From contig JADJJZ010000021.1 in the NCBI GenBank assembly GCA_016706255.1, positions 21,627 to 85,626 on the forward strand: a stretch of DNA of 64,000 nt, given 5' to 3'. The position numbers were made by a program, and so were the translations under genes. This stretch comes from Bacteroidota bacterium (lineage in GTDB: Bacteria > Bacteroidota > Bacteroidia > Chitinophagales > BACL12). This document shows positions 1 to 9,750 of the stretch, one piece after another. The notes below the pieces were generated by a model that made no database searches, was not told where the DNA came from, and worked only from the letters and a program-made list of their open reading frames with translations. The number at the start of each line of letters is the position of its first letter. The first letter of the stretch is position 1.

Positions 1-519
1 TGCAGAGGTATAATTACTAAATTCGTGTCGATCGTCAAGGCTTATTAGGCCATATCCTTCAGCAATATAGCCTGTTATAATATATTTCCTATGAGATGTA
101 AATTTTGGTAGGATGTTATCTGAATTTCCGCAAATTTGACATTTATAACCACGGATTTTCTTAATTAGCGTTATAGTATAATTGTCCCGTTTATAGGTTT
201 TGTGATTTATTGTATATTCTTCGGGGGCGGTATCTTTTAAGTTTAAAAGTTCCTTGATGATTTCCGCTTTAGATTTTTTTCGTAAATATTTTTGAATTAC
301 TTCCTGTTCTTTTTCATCTGCTGATAACAATGGTTTTTGGACAAGATCAAGGACAGTAACCGTAAAAAAGGAATCCGGATTATTCAAAATGATATTTCCA
401 ATTTTATCTCGAAATGCTTTAGGCAATAATATTTCAAGCCCGCTTGTAATGGTAAAAATATCTGTCACATTAATGTTGAATTTATCTCCAAATTTAATGT
501 TCAATTTTCTTTTATGCTT
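1..519 (-). CDS. Partial unknown protein with a CxxC pair (C-terminus outside window)
   Basis: An open minus-strand frame runs off the left edge. The visible part is about 170 residues, lysine-rich, and ends near the edge with YKCQICGN. A CxxC pair in that setting is typical of HNH-type nucleases, but the later His and Asn residues would lie outside the window, so the assignment is only a guess. There is no ATG in this frame; an in-frame TAA lies at 520-522. A short ATG reading frame (MGKLKKISNTSWRQFF, about 37 codons, starting near 640) ends just upstream in another frame, so the true N-terminus may be joined through an indel. What I see is a real-looking coding stretch; the function is unknown. 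Confidence 0.4.
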
Positions 520-790
520 TTATCCTTAATCCGCAAAAGTTGCAACCTCATTCTGAGATTTAATAGCAGAATAGTTTTTTTTGTTTCCATTAAAGAATTG
601 TCTCCAAGAAGTATTTGATATTTTTTTTAACTTTCCCATATTTATTTAATTATGCAGGACGAAATTATAAATTAGTTAGGGTTTAGCCAATGATATAATC
701 CTTCATGATCAAGTCTAGTTTTGTATTAAAAAGTTATATAAGGAGAAATCGGCATTAGTTAGTCAGCTAAGGCACTTAAAATGCAAATTA

Positions 791-1015
791 CTAATTTCTG
801 CAATATCCTTCATTAATTTTATTGTCGGTGACGTACCCTAAATCAGCACATTTTCTATATTCCTCACTAGCCAAATCATTTGCTCCTTTGGATTTGTAAA
901 TGCCGGCTGTGTTAAAAAGGGCTAATTCATTTTTAGGGTCATAACTAATAGAAATTGATATATCACAAATTACTTCTTCGTTATTACCATAGTCAAAATA
1001 ATTATTGACTCTAAA
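791..1015 (-). pseudogene. TPR-protein C-terminal fragment
   Basis: A minus-strand frame of about 74 codons, without a start codon, encodes a recognisable tetratricopeptide unit (SYDPKNELALFNTAGIYKSK, then a second helix ending in KCADLGY). It ends at TAG (791-793) and is preceded by an in-frame TGA at 1016-1018. The text resembles the TPR lipoprotein at 3624-4721, so this may be the tail of a paralogue. It is read as a decayed or error-broken gene fragment. TPR units mediate protein-protein contacts; no specific function can be assigned. Confidence 0.45.
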
Positions 1016-1149
1016 TCAATAGGCGTCTGATAAAGTAATTGAATCAAGTTTATTGCTTCGTTTGAAGTTATTCAAAACAATCAACTTAACAGTTTTATCA
1101 CCTAGATAGTTTTTTCTATACCTTTACTAAATTCCTATCGGTTCTTAGA

Positions 1150-1437
1150 TTATTTGATCTCATTTAAAATAGTTCGCATGTAGGGTATGTATATTCCAGC
1201 ACTCGTTAATACGTTGAAATCGTCAATAACCATAGAAGTCCATGTGGTTTTATTGGCCAATGAAAGTGAATTAAATTTCATGTAAATGTTATAGGCTTCG
1301 TTTATTTTTAATTGTAAAAGATACGCATGGGCTAAATTACACCATATATATAAGTTGGATTTGTCGTATTCTATATAATACTCCCCACTCATTGGACCAG
1401 TGGGTTCGTTTGCTAAGGTAATAAATAATTTTATCAT
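1150..1437 (-). pseudogene. C-terminal fragment of a TPR-repeat protein
   Basis: This 95-codon frame encodes one TPR unit (NLAHAYLLQLKINEAYNIYM) followed by a tail of the kind seen at the C-terminus of long Bacteroidota TPR proteins (an acidic IDDF segment, an AGI turn, then a final helix MRTILNEIK). It starts 13 nt beyond the stop of the IS3-family orfB. TPR sequence resumes on the far side of the element at 2618-3250. I infer that the insertion sequence split one TPR gene and that this is its 3' part. The ATG at 1435-1437 is probably not the original start. Confidence 0.5.
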
Positions 1438-1450
1438 GCTGCCTTTTTTT

Positions 1451-2247
1451 TCATAGATTGTTCAAACATTTTATTGGGTGATATATTGATTGACTGGTGC
1501 GTTTTTGATGATAGTATGCGATATAATCTTGTAATCCTTTAAAGAGCTCAAGGCCTGTATCGGAAGGATTTAAATAGATGTAATTATATTTAATATTTTT
1601 CCAAAAACGTTCTATCCAGATATTGTCTGTTGCTCGACCTTTCCCATCCATGGAGATTTTTATGTTTTCTGTTTCAAGATAAGTTGTCCATGCATGGCTA
1701 GTGTATTGGGACCCTTGGTCGGAGTTGATGATTTCGGCTTGCCATTTTCTAATATTGCATCCTTCAGCACATCCAGGCACCATTTTTCGACATCGTATTA
1801 CTAATTCCCCATCCCATGATTTTCCGGCTATAAACATCAATAAATGCTGTCATATACATAAACCCTTTGCCATTGGGATGTAAGTAATATCTGTGCACCA
1901 AACCTGGTTGGCTCGCGTGATTTCAATTCCGCGGAGCAAATAGGGCTTCACAAATTCTTTTAGAGCTCCTTTGGTGAGATTTTTTCGGTAGATGGCTTCA
2001 CATCCCATTAGCCTGAATAACCGTCTGATGCGCTTGGGACCAACGGAAAACCTTTTTCCTTGAGCCAATATACCATGGACAATACCCCTTCTGTTGGATG
2101 TTGTATAAGATGATTGTCCATTAGGTTCATCATCTGTATATTTTCTGGTTTTTCCCTCCAAGTTGCATAATAAAGCGAACTTCTTGGCACTGAAAGCAAC
2201 TCACATTGATTTCGAATGGACAACTGCTTGTGATGTTGATCTACCAT
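1451..2247 (-). pseudogene. IS3-family OrfB transposase, frameshifted
   Basis: Three overlapping pieces together give a full OrfB of about 265 residues: an N-terminal HTH_21-like part (PTEGVLSMVYWLKEKGF, RRLFRLMGCEAIYRK), then the rve catalytic core. The DDE residues are visible: first Asp in VWCTDITYI, second Asp in INSDQGSQYTS, and Glu in ATDNIWIERFWKNIKYNY. The pieces are separated by frame changes near 2030 and 1850 plus one near the middle of the core. The enzyme would cut and join the IS ends by a circular intermediate. If the breaks are real the copy is dead. Confidence 0.7.
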
Positions 2248-2555
2248 TTCAATTCGCTGTCCGGAATCCCCAATTTCCGTGCACTTTTTTTTAAAAAGTC
2301 ATTCTCGACCTTCAAATGGCCAATCTGCGCATACAGCTTCTCTATCTCAACTGAGGACTCTGTTTGATCAGGATCTTGTTTTCCCTTAAATACAGGAAAG
2401 ATTTTCTAATGCTTCTGACTTCCACTTGGCTATTGTTACTGCATTTACCTAATGCTGTTGGCTTAATTGAGCCATTGTTTTTGATTCTTAATGGCCTCCA
2501 AAGCAACCTTGGCCTTGAAGTCCGCACTGAAGGTGCGTTTGCTTGTTTTTGTCAT
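2241..2555 (-). pseudogene. IS3-family OrfA (HTH), frameshifted
   Basis: Joined across its frame breaks, the product begins MTKTSKRTFSADFKAKVALE and continues with a helix-turn-helix (NAVTIAKWKSEALENL) and a leucine-zipper-like segment (EIEKLYAQIGHLKVENDFLK), the classic OrfA layout. OrfA binds the IS ends and is joined to OrfB by programmed frameshifting in intact elements. Breaks: an A5 run near 2490 that would read correctly as A6, an in-frame TAG shortly downstream, and a further indel before FKGKQDP. It ends with TAG at 2241-2243, overlapping the orfB start. Confidence 0.65.
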
Positions 2556-2617
2556 AAGGTTTAGTAAATTTATGATTGTTTTTTTAACTAAACCCATGGT
2601 CTAGGTTTTGGGGAGTA

Positions 2618-3250
2618 TTATACTAATCCTTGCAAAAGGTATTCTTCAGCTTTTGCAGGGTTTACTTTAAGTAGGTAGGCCCAGCCGATATTATTATACA
2701 AAACTTGCATTATTATACCTTGTTTTATTAAATTTTCATTAGTAAATTATTGTCCCATTCTTTAAGATTGAGCGCTTCCTGTAAACTTTGTTTTGAATAA
2801 TTGCTTTTTTTGTGGCGAGTAATTCTCATATCCAGGTGTTTCAAGATTTGAGCTCACTGTCAAGATTGCATACCTGCTTCTTTAGTTCGTAGGCTTCATA
2901 GACCCCGAGATTGTATGCATAGTGTTAATTCTTGACAAGTTATTCCAATATCTTGCCCATCTTGTATTCTTGACAAGCATTTTTTATACAAAATGGAATA
3001 TAATTAACTATTGTATATTTTTCTGCTTTTTCACAGTCTATTGCAACCCATTTAGATCGCCTGTTGGAACGACAGAGCGCCCTTTTAATAAACGCCCGCA
3101 AGTAATTCTCAAAATCAGCAATTATTGTAATAAGGTAATCAGAATTTTCTAAGCTATCGGTATAATATTTTTCAAGAATGTTAATTGCATTGGTGTATAA
3201 TTTTGCAGCTTGAGAGTAATTCCATTTTGATATTGAATAATTGCGAGGCT
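2618..3250 (-). pseudogene. N-terminal remnants of the IS-split TPR gene
   Basis: Short minus-strand stretches in changing frames encode TPR-like helices: LYNNIGWAYLLKVNPAKAEE ends at the TAA at 2618-2620, SKQSLQEALNLKEW lies near 2780, and YSQAAKLYTNAINILEKYY near 3200. They sit directly upstream of the IS3-family element, with the C-terminal TPR fragment (1150-1437) on its other side. I read them as the 5' part of one disrupted TPR gene. No single continuous frame spans the region, so the boundaries are approximate. Nothing else is visible between 3250 and 3620. Confidence 0.4.
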
Positions 3251-3623
3251 ATCAATACCAGGACATCTTTAAGAAACTTTGCGCAGAGCAATAGTTTGAG
3301 CTAAAAGGATAAATGAAACTAATAATAAAGTATAGGATTTTTTTAAGGAATTTCCTAATATTTCTATTAGTGAATTTAGGTGTGTGATTCATAGTTGTTA
3401 GCTTAAAATGTTTATTTGAAATAATTAGTAAACTTTAGGATAAAACAATGTATCTGCACAATTAAAAAGTACTATTGCACTACATTGGTCAAAGTAACTT
3501 TTTAAGAATAATCAGCCTTTCAGCTCAATTTTTTTGGTTTTATTGGTATTTCTTGCAAACGCAGGTCAAATTGACCACCCCGCGCTGATTTAAACTAAAA
3601 AAATATTGAAGAAGGATGGAAAA

Positions 3624-4721
3624 TTACCAATTTAAATCCGCCGAATGGTTATTTATTCGTTTATAAAGATCATGATAATTTTCATTATTCGGATCCATTT
3701 CGATTGCCTTCAATATGTATTCTTTAGCTTTTTGATATTCAAATTGTTTCAAGCATAATTTGGAATAAGCATAATATAAACCGCTTTGCAAGCCATTTTC
3801 CATAGATGGTAAGCTTAAAGCTTTTTGATATTTTGCTTTCGCCTCTTCATATTTCCCTTCGTCGTAAAGAATAACACCATATTTATAATACACAAATGCA
3901 TCATTAGCAAGGCATTCAATAGCTTTGTCAAGATAGGTTATTGCTGTTCCAGGTTGATATTTATTAACATAACACTGAGCCAAGTTTGCATAAAGTGTGT
4001 ATTTATCGCCTTTATTTAGTGCTAACTCAATTCCTTTATTGTAAGTTTCTATTTCAAGGTCAGGCATATTTATTAACCCATAATATCCTGCCATTGCGTT
4101 ATAATGGTCTGGATTGTCAGGTTCTAATGAAATTGCATATTTAAAGTTTTTCATTATTTCATCTTTTCTAATTTCATCAGATTTTGTATCATCTCTTGAA
4201 TAGCACCAACCAATTTTTTCGTAAGCAGTTGCATCAAAAGGGTCGAGCGTTGTAGCATTTTCTAATAGTTTTAGGGATCCGTCGTAATCACCTTTTTGTA
4301 ACTCTGATTAGCCATTTGAGTAATAATACTATTCCAAACAATCCGCCAATTGCCATCCTCATTCTTTAATGTAAAGTAAGTTAAGTAATTTATTGAATCT
4401 CCTTCGTGTGAAATCAGTATCGTTCACTTTAAATCTTTTGTAAGAGGGTGAGCTTATGTTTTCATCCACTGGCAAAATGGATGCTAATTATTCTGCCTTG
4501 TGGCTTTACACTATCGGGAGTTTCAAAAAATTTAGTGTATTCGTCTAAAGTGGCAGATTTTTTAGAATCTGTCGAAATCAGGTCATATGCAGCTTTAAAA
4601 TCCTGCTCAATTTCAATTCCATGTATTTGGTCAATACGGCTTCAGGATTGGTTTGGTCAAGTTTTTTACAGCTTTGGGCTATGAATAATACTGAGATGAA
4701 TGCAAGGTGTGTAATTCTCAT
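3624..4721 (-). pseudogene. TPR lipoprotein, frameshifted
   Basis: The intact C-terminal 176 codons (3624-4154) encode four to five TPR units (for example NPDHYNAMAGYYGL and AFVYYKYGVILYDEGKYEEA). Upstream the same protein continues in other frames: a TPR unit (FDATAYEKIGWCYSRD), an NTF2-like or DUF4878-like segment (YLTYFTLKNEDGNWRIVW), and a lipoprotein signal peptide MRITHLAFISVLFIAQSC with the lipobox Cys, starting at 4721. At least three frame changes separate the pieces. The encoded protein would be a lipid-anchored periplasmic or surface TPR scaffold. Whether the breaks are biological or sequencing errors cannot be told here. Confidence 0.55.
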
Positions 4722-4996
4722 AAAAATTGGGTTTTATAGAAAAATGTTTTGGCCAAGCTAAACTATGTAGAGAATAATCTTAAGCCTAATTCAAATGTAG
4801 ACATTTTTCCGGTGATTTTACCCATAATCTGAGTTCTAAATTAGATTTTAGACAATTTTTAGAAATTAATGAAACAGAGTTAAAATATTGAATGTCAAAT
4901 ACTTAGCTAACCAAAAACTAATACACATAGCACTTTTTAACTGTTTTGAATCCGCACCTACTTTTAAAAGTTACACACGCATACAAGTTAAAACCT

Positions 4997-5958
4997 TTAA
5001 TAAAACAAATACTCATACTCCTCCACATAATTAGATCCATTACCACTTTTTTCAACCCGAACGAGCAGTCCTTGAGCGTTATAAAAATACCTGTATTTAG
5101 TAGTATTTGGTTCTATCTTATACGGGTAGAAGTATAAATTGTTATTTGTGGCAACTTCTCTTCAATTGTAGTTACAGATAGATTTTGCCTCGATGGTTTT
5201 GTATAGGTCGTTATTATTAAATGATGTTTGACATAGGTGCAGTCTTTTTGTGAGGGTGTTTCAGGAAAAAGTTGTTTGTTTTGGTAAAAGAAAGTATCAA
5301 CAATACGGCAATATCTTCATGCGATTGCTGTTTTTGTGATTATGTCGCCGCTGTTGTTATATTGGTATTCATAGGTGTTTGTAAATAAAAGTGTTTCATA
5401 GGGTAGGGAAGTGGTAACTTTAAAGGGCACATCTATCCATTTGTTTATAGAGTAGTGTTTGTAAATGCATTTTCCTTTTTCATTATATATGAAATTTTCG
5501 TTATAAAAGGTGGAGCTCAAATTGGATAATTCAAAGCCGTTCAGACAATTCGTACCTGTTTTGTATTCAATATGGCGCATATCACTAAAGTGATAATAAT
5601 TGGTTATTGCACCGTTTTTATTGTATATAAATAACTCTATCTTAAAAGTATCAGCAGGGTCTTTATCGGTTGACCCGCGATAACTTATTTTTATCAGGGT
5701 GTCGTTACGTTTTTCATATACAAAGTAGGTTGTTGGGGTATCATTACCGGATTTAGTTGACGTAATTCTGCCTAGCTTATCACATGTTGTTGTCTCAAAA
5801 TATTTTGTATTAGAATCATAGGGTGTGGTTTTGCTCAGTTTTTTAACTCCAAGTTTACTGTAAAGCTGATTTTCCTGGTAGTAGGCATCGAATTCGTCAT
5901 CCTGCGCGGAGAGGAGTAAGGGGATTAGCAGGTAGAGCAGAGTGATGAAATAGCGCAT
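4997..5958 (-). pseudogene. Secreted YD-like repeat protein, frameshifted
   Basis: The start is a good Sec signal peptide (MRYFITLLYLLIPLLLSAQ) at 5958. The mature part has spaced YxYNxxG-type units (FIYNKNGAI, FIYNEKGKCI, YEYQYNNSGDII, and YFYNAQGLLV in the continuation), which resemble the YD repeats of RHS-like secreted proteins. The first frame stops at 5317, but coding continues in other frames to a TAA at 4997-4999, ending NYVEEYEYLFY. The full product would be about 320 residues, exported to the periplasm or cell surface. Its role is unknown. At least one frame shift and one in-frame TGA lie near 5160-5330. Confidence 0.55.
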
Positions 5959-6077
5959 TTATTGGGGTTTGAAAGTAAAATAATAAAAAGTAATTAATTT
6001 ATCCTGGGCAACTACCATCCAAAAAAGTATTTTTAATTACTTTTTCACAATAAATAATTTCAAATTAACCGCTAATA

Positions 6078-6770
6078 ATGCCTGCAAAAATAAATTGGGA
6101 AATTGCAATCAAACCCCTCTTAAAAAAGTATAAAAAAAAGCCGCATCCATTGCAGCATCATAATTTATATGAATGTCTGGTAATGGTTGTTTTGTCGGCA
6201 CAGAGTAGTGATGATTATATTAATAAAATTGCACCAGCACTGTTTGATGAATTTCCGAATCTAAGTGCAATGGCCAAAGCAAGGGATGAAGATATTTATC
6301 CATTTGTTAAAGGTGTAGTTGGGCATGCTAAAAATAAAATACCTTTGGAAATTGCCAGGCAATTAAAAAGTGGTAAAAACATTCCTGTCACCATGGAAGC
6401 TTTAGTTGCCTTACCCGGCATTGGAAGAAAATCGGCAAATGTTATTATGCGCGAAGCGGGTGTGGAAGCTGAAGGTATTGTTGTGGATTTGCATACAACT
6501 CGTGTTGCAGCGCGATTGGGCATTTCTAAAAGTGAGGACCCCAAAAAAATTGAGCAGGATTGTATGAAAAAAATCGACGAAAAAGATTGGAGTGAAGCAG
6601 GAATGGCCATGTCGTTCCTGGGCCGAGAAATTTGTCGACCAAAACCTTTATGCCCGGAATGTTTGATGAATGAAGTTTGTCAGTTTTATTTGAAGGGAGG
6701 GTATGAAAAATTGCAGAAGGAATTGGCAAAAGGGAAGAAGACGGGTGTGCGGAAGAAGGGGAGGTGGTGA
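6078..6770 (+). CDS. nth: Endonuclease III-like DNA glycosylase/AP lyase
   Basis: A 230-residue HhH-GPD protein of base-excision repair: it would remove oxidised pyrimidines and nick at abasic sites. The helix-hairpin-helix LPGIGRKSAN (about 112-121) holds the catalytic Lys118, and VVDLHTTRV carries Asp137. The C-terminal iron-sulfur ligands are Cys186, Cys192, Cys195 and Cys201. The first spacing is CX5C, whereas E. coli Nth has CX6C, so the loop is one residue short. A basic tail follows. The gene stands alone on the plus strand, convergent with the MBL gene. Family assignment is secure; substrate range is inferred from the family. Confidence 0.85.
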   Translation: MPAKINWEIAIKPLLKKYKKKPHPLQHHNLYECLVMVVLSAQSSDDYINKIAPALFDEFPNLSAMAKARDEDIYPFVKGVVGHAKNKIPLEIARQLKSGKNIPVTMEALVALPGIGRKSANVIMREAGVEAEGIVVDLHTTRVAARLGISKSEDPKKIEQDCMKKIDEKDWSEAGMAMSFLGREICRPKPLCPECLMNEVCQFYLKGGYEKLQKELAKGKKTGVRKKGRW

Positions 6771-6886
6771 AAAATCCCGTTAGCATTTTCAATAATATTT
6801 TGAATTAGGCCTTGAAATATTGCCATTTTATTCTGTAGATTATTTAATAATAAAAAATTCAACCGGTTAATGGAAGGTGGAAACTT

Positions 6887-7717
6887 TCACGAAAACAGGC
6901 GGAGTTGAATTGGTTTTTTAGAAACAATCACTCCATTCGACAATTCATTGTTACGTGATTTTATTTCGTATACTTCAGTCGCCTTGTCCCTACTAGCAAC
7001 AACAATTTGAACCTGTTGAGCATGATTTTTAAAAAGGGCCAACGCTTTTTCCGGTGTATTATTATTTTGTGAGAGATGTGAAAGCAGCAATAATTGCAGA
7101 TTTTTAGTGCGGTGTTTTAGAAATAATTCGAACGCCTGTTTGGTGCTTAAATGTCCTTTATTACCACTGATTCGTTTTTTTAATGCAACTGGATAAGTAC
7201 CGTTGCTGAGCATTTCTTCGCAATAGTTAGCTTCAAGAAAAACAGCATCACATTGCCTGAAACAATTAATTACCTCACTGCAAGCATACCCGATATCAGT
7301 AATTACTCCAATTTGAACGCCGGCACCGCTTACCATAAAACTATGCGCATCAGCAGCATCGTGATGTTTTGAAAATGGTAAAATTGTAAGAGCGCCAATT
7401 TTAATGGCAGCATCAGCCTCAAAGTGTTGCACTGCTTCTTCCTTCAGTTTTATTGCAGTGTTCCGCAATGTTTTCTGCGAAATAAAAACAGCGCAATTTA
7501 ATTTTTTGTGCAATTGCGCCAATCCATAAATATGAGCAGTATGTTCGTGGAAATAAATATGGCGCGTAATTTCTTTTGTATCCAGCCCTAATTCCTGCAT
7601 CCTTTTAATGTTTCCTGCAGCTGAGTCCGCATCAATCAATATCCCTTCCTCACCATTTCCTACATAATAGCAATTGGCATTGGAACCTGAGTTGAGCGAT
7701 GCGATTTGGAGAGGCAT
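6887..7717 (-). CDS. MBL-fold metallohydrolase (YycJ/WalJ-like) with altered metal motif
   Basis: A 276-residue protein that starts LNSGSNANCYYVG, as in the YycJ/WalJ branch of metallo-beta-lactamase exonucleases. Later family landmarks are present: GVITDIGYA with Asp141, NKGHLSTKQA with His189, and LLLSHLSQNNNTPE with His214. The metal motif expected as HxHxDH reads HEHTAH (57-62), so the Asp that normally binds the second metal and positions water is Ala. A second usual Asp in the ANYD segment is Cys166. The reading frame is intact. Either activity is weakened or lost, or one metal site is remodelled. The ATG at 7715-7717 directly precedes the conserved first strand. Confidence 0.75.
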   Translation of the reverse strand: MPLQIASLNSGSNANCYYVGNGEEGILIDADSAAGNIKRMQELGLDTKEITRHIYFHEHTAHIYGLAQLHKKLNCAVFISQKTLRNTAIKLKEEAVQHFEADAAIKIGALTILPFSKHHDAADAHSFMVSGAGVQIGVITDIGYACSEVINCFRQCDAVFLEANYCEEMLSNGTYPVALKKRISGNKGHLSTKQAFELFLKHRTKNLQLLLLSHLSQNNNTPEKALALFKNHAQQVQIVVASRDKATEVYEIKSRNNELSNGVIVSKKPIQLRLFS

Positions 7718-7986
7718 TCAGAAAATTGAAAGATAGTAATAATTAATGTTTTAGAAACAATTAGGAGGGTTGATTTTTTATTTCTCCACCAAGTTATTAT
7801 TTATTTGTAAATAAGGCTGTTCTATAAATCGTGTGAGTTTTGCGCTGCGAAGTAGCGCATATTGTATCGTCGGGCCGATTGGAAAATATTTATACGATTA
7901 TTTAGACTTTTAAACTATTGATATATTACTGATGGTGAAAACTGTGAGTGGTAAAAATATTTTATTTTCAGACATTTTTAAATGCG

Positions 7987-8945
7987 TTATTTAATATTTA
8001 ACTTTAGCTGTATAAATTTGGTGTCTATTATGGATTTATATTCTACTTTCATTTCTGTAGGAAGAAAACTGATGTCAATAAATTTCTTCCAATCAGCAAA
8101 TGATTTTTCAAACTTTTAAAGATACTTGCCATTACTTTTTCATCTAGATTTGCCCGCTTAAATGCTGCTAAAAAATCTGAAAGTTTTATTTTCTTTTCTT
8201 ACCGTTAAGATTAAGTGCCAAATCTTCATTGTCACCGGAATTCACCAATGTAGAGGCAACCATATCATAAGCGGGAGCAAGCGAATAGCCAAATTTAGGA
8301 TGATTTATAAGTGAAAAAGTTTTTCAAATGCATATCCGCATTTCCTGTGAGAAACGAAAATAAAACCTGTTCATAAAAATTCACTACATCTAAAACGGGG
8401 TTCACGGAGAATTTTAAAATTGCTTTAGCGATTTGTTCATACGAACCATCATATTTGTGTTCAGTTAACCGTTCGGTTAATTGACACATATCTTCCATGT
8501 GAATTTTTTCTTCCTTATACCTGTCAATTCTTTTAGTGATGTAAGCAAGACTTCCGCTTTGCAAGCGAATGAGTGAATGCGGAACTGTTTTTATTTTGCT
8601 CAATGCCGCAAGGTGCATAGTGAGGTCTTCTACCTCAGGTAAATGCCGGTAATTTTTTGTTGGTGGTTTAAGGATGTAGCCACCCCATAATCCAACCATA
8701 GTAAATCGTCTTGGTTGTGCTGCTTTGTCCGCAGGTTCAATGTCAAGTGATAATTTGGGTTGAACGCCTGTTAAAGTTATTCTGTTGCTTACAACTTTTT
8801 CTGCCAGTTCGAACATTTGCATTTCGGTATAAGGCAATTCAGGTGGTTCTGGTCTTCCGAATATTTTCTTGCTGCAAAGTGGATGAAAATCTTTTTCTAC
8901 TTTCTCCAAAAATTGGTAGCAGTATAAACATCTTGTTTTGCTCAT
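7987..8945 (-). CDS. hipT: HipT-like kinase toxin of a HipBST system (frame breaks)
   Basis: HipA-type Ser/Thr kinase lacking the N-terminal subdomain, which is encoded separately by the gene just upstream. The N-terminus has a Cys/His cluster (Cys6, Cys9, His21, Cys24), then the Gly-rich loop ITLTGVQPK (about 56-64), the ATP-binding Lys in GGYILKPP (about 93), and the catalytic loop GNADMHLKNF with Asp204 and Asn209. The first frame stops at 8295, but reading one T less in the run there restores FSLINHPKFGYSLAPAYDMV, holding the metal-binding Asp. A second indel near 8205 precedes the C-terminus, which ends at 7987. The whole would be about 320 residues. Known HipT and HipA kinases phosphorylate aminoacyl-tRNA synthetases. 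Confidence 0.7.
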
Positions 8946-8950
8946 TGCAG

Positions 8951-9271
8951 TTATTCTTTTATTTCAATTACGCTTACGGCTCCGATGCAATCTTTGCAAC
9001 AGGCAAGCAACAATCCCATTCTATCACGAGAATTGAGTTTCCAATTCTTTTCAGCAATTTCAAGCAGCCAACCTTCAGGAATAAGCCCATCGAAAAAAGG
9101 GAACATTACTTTGTCGCTGAATGCTTCCTTTTGCAATGGGAGTGTTAAGCTCACAGCCTCTGCTGCTTTATCGTTCAGGTAATCTTCGGAGTAGATAAAA
9201 GAAAATCCGTCCTCAGTTTGAGTGAGAAAACCTGCCGTGAGGTTGTGCATTTTTATTTCAGCTTTTCTCAT
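8951..9271 (-). CDS. hipS: HipS-like small protein (HipA N-terminal subdomain)
   Basis: 106 residues matching the stand-alone N-subdomain-1 of HipA (features: GFLTQTEDGFSFIYSEDYL, SLTLPL, FFDGLIPEGWLLE, DRMGLLLACCKDCIGAV). In the described HipBST systems this small protein, not HipB, is the antitoxin for the HipT kinase. It overlaps hipB by 14 nt and ends 5 nt before hipT, so the three are one operon. The protein contains the usual PEGWL segment of the family. Assignment is from sequence pattern and gene order; antitoxin action is inferred. Confidence 0.75.
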   Translation of the reverse strand: MRKAEIKMHNLTAGFLTQTEDGFSFIYSEDYLNDKAAEAVSLTLPLQKEAFSDKVMFPFFDGLIPEGWLLEIAEKNWKLNSRDRMGLLLACCKDCIGAVSVIEIKE

Positions 9272-9494
9272 TGAGTAGTTTGTTTCTGTCTATTGGAATA
9301 GCACCTAATTCACAACCAAAAAGTTTCAGTACTTGATTGACCTTATCCATACGTAGTGTCGATTTTCCTTGTTCCAGTTCTCGGATAAAGCGTAAGCCAA
9401 CACCTGCTTTCTCTGCCAGTTCGAGCTGAGTAAGGTCTAAATGCTTACGCTTTTCCTTTAAAAATTCGGCTATTGAGTTGGTTGAATTCTCCAT
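9258..9494 (-). CDS. hipB: HipB-like XRE-family repressor
   Basis: A 78-residue Cro/CI-type helix-turn-helix protein (LDLTQLELAEKAGVGLRFIRE is the HTH core, about 19-40) with a short C-terminal strand (LFGCELGAIPI), as in HipB. It would bind DNA as a dimer and repress its own operon. Three palindromes of the form TATACCY-N4-GGGTRTA lie directly upstream; the first begins 4 bp before the start codon and so covers the ribosome-binding site. First gene of hipB-hipS-hipT. Confidence 0.8.
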   Translation of the reverse strand: MENSTNSIAEFLKEKRKHLDLTQLELAEKAGVGLRFIRELEQGKSTLRMDKVNQVLKLFGCELGAIPIDRNKLLNEKS

Positions 9495-9497
9495 TTT

Positions 9498-9596
9498 TAT
9501 ACCCTTTCGGGTGTAAATATAAGAAATTTTTTATAATTATACCCGAAAGGGTGTAAAAATGATTCTTGGAGGCTACTTTATACCTCAACGGGTATA
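9498..9596 (-). promoter_or_regulatory. Three HipB-type operator palindromes and operon promoter
   Basis: Box 1 is 9498-9515 (TATACCCTTTCGGGTGTA), box 2 is 9538-9555 (TATACCCGAAAGGGTGTA), and box 3 is 9579-9596 (TATACCTCAACGGGTATA). All fit TATACCY-N4-GGGTRTA, and their starts are 40 and 41 bp apart, close to four helical turns. Box 1 overlaps the hipB ribosome-binding site. Read on the minus strand, TATATTTA at 9513-9520 lies between boxes 1 and 2 and resembles the Bacteroidota -7 element. Cooperative binding by HipB is inferred. Confidence 0.7.
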
Positions 9597-9750
9597 ATTA
9601 AAAGAAATGTTGCTGTAGTTGGCCATGTTGTCAGTTTGACCCTTGTAGAAAGCAACCAACTTTTCAGAATAAAGGATGTAAACAAAATACATAATTTGAT
9701 TTTAGGATAAACAATAAAAAACTTCTTAAAGTTAGGTTTTAATTTCTGGC

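Larger units (their letters stand above)
1451..2555 (-). mobile_element. IS3-family insertion sequence (coding part)
   Basis: Two overlapping minus-strand reading frames have the organisation of IS3-family elements: orfA (2241-2555) and orfB (1451-2247), overlapping by about 7 nt. The DDE transposase motifs are recognisable. TPR coding sequence lies on both sides, suggesting insertion into a TPR gene. I could not find convincing terminal inverted repeats or a target-site duplication, so the exact ends are not set; the coordinates cover only the coding part. Several frame breaks are present, so the copy is either dead or blurred by homopolymer errors. Confidence 0.75.
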
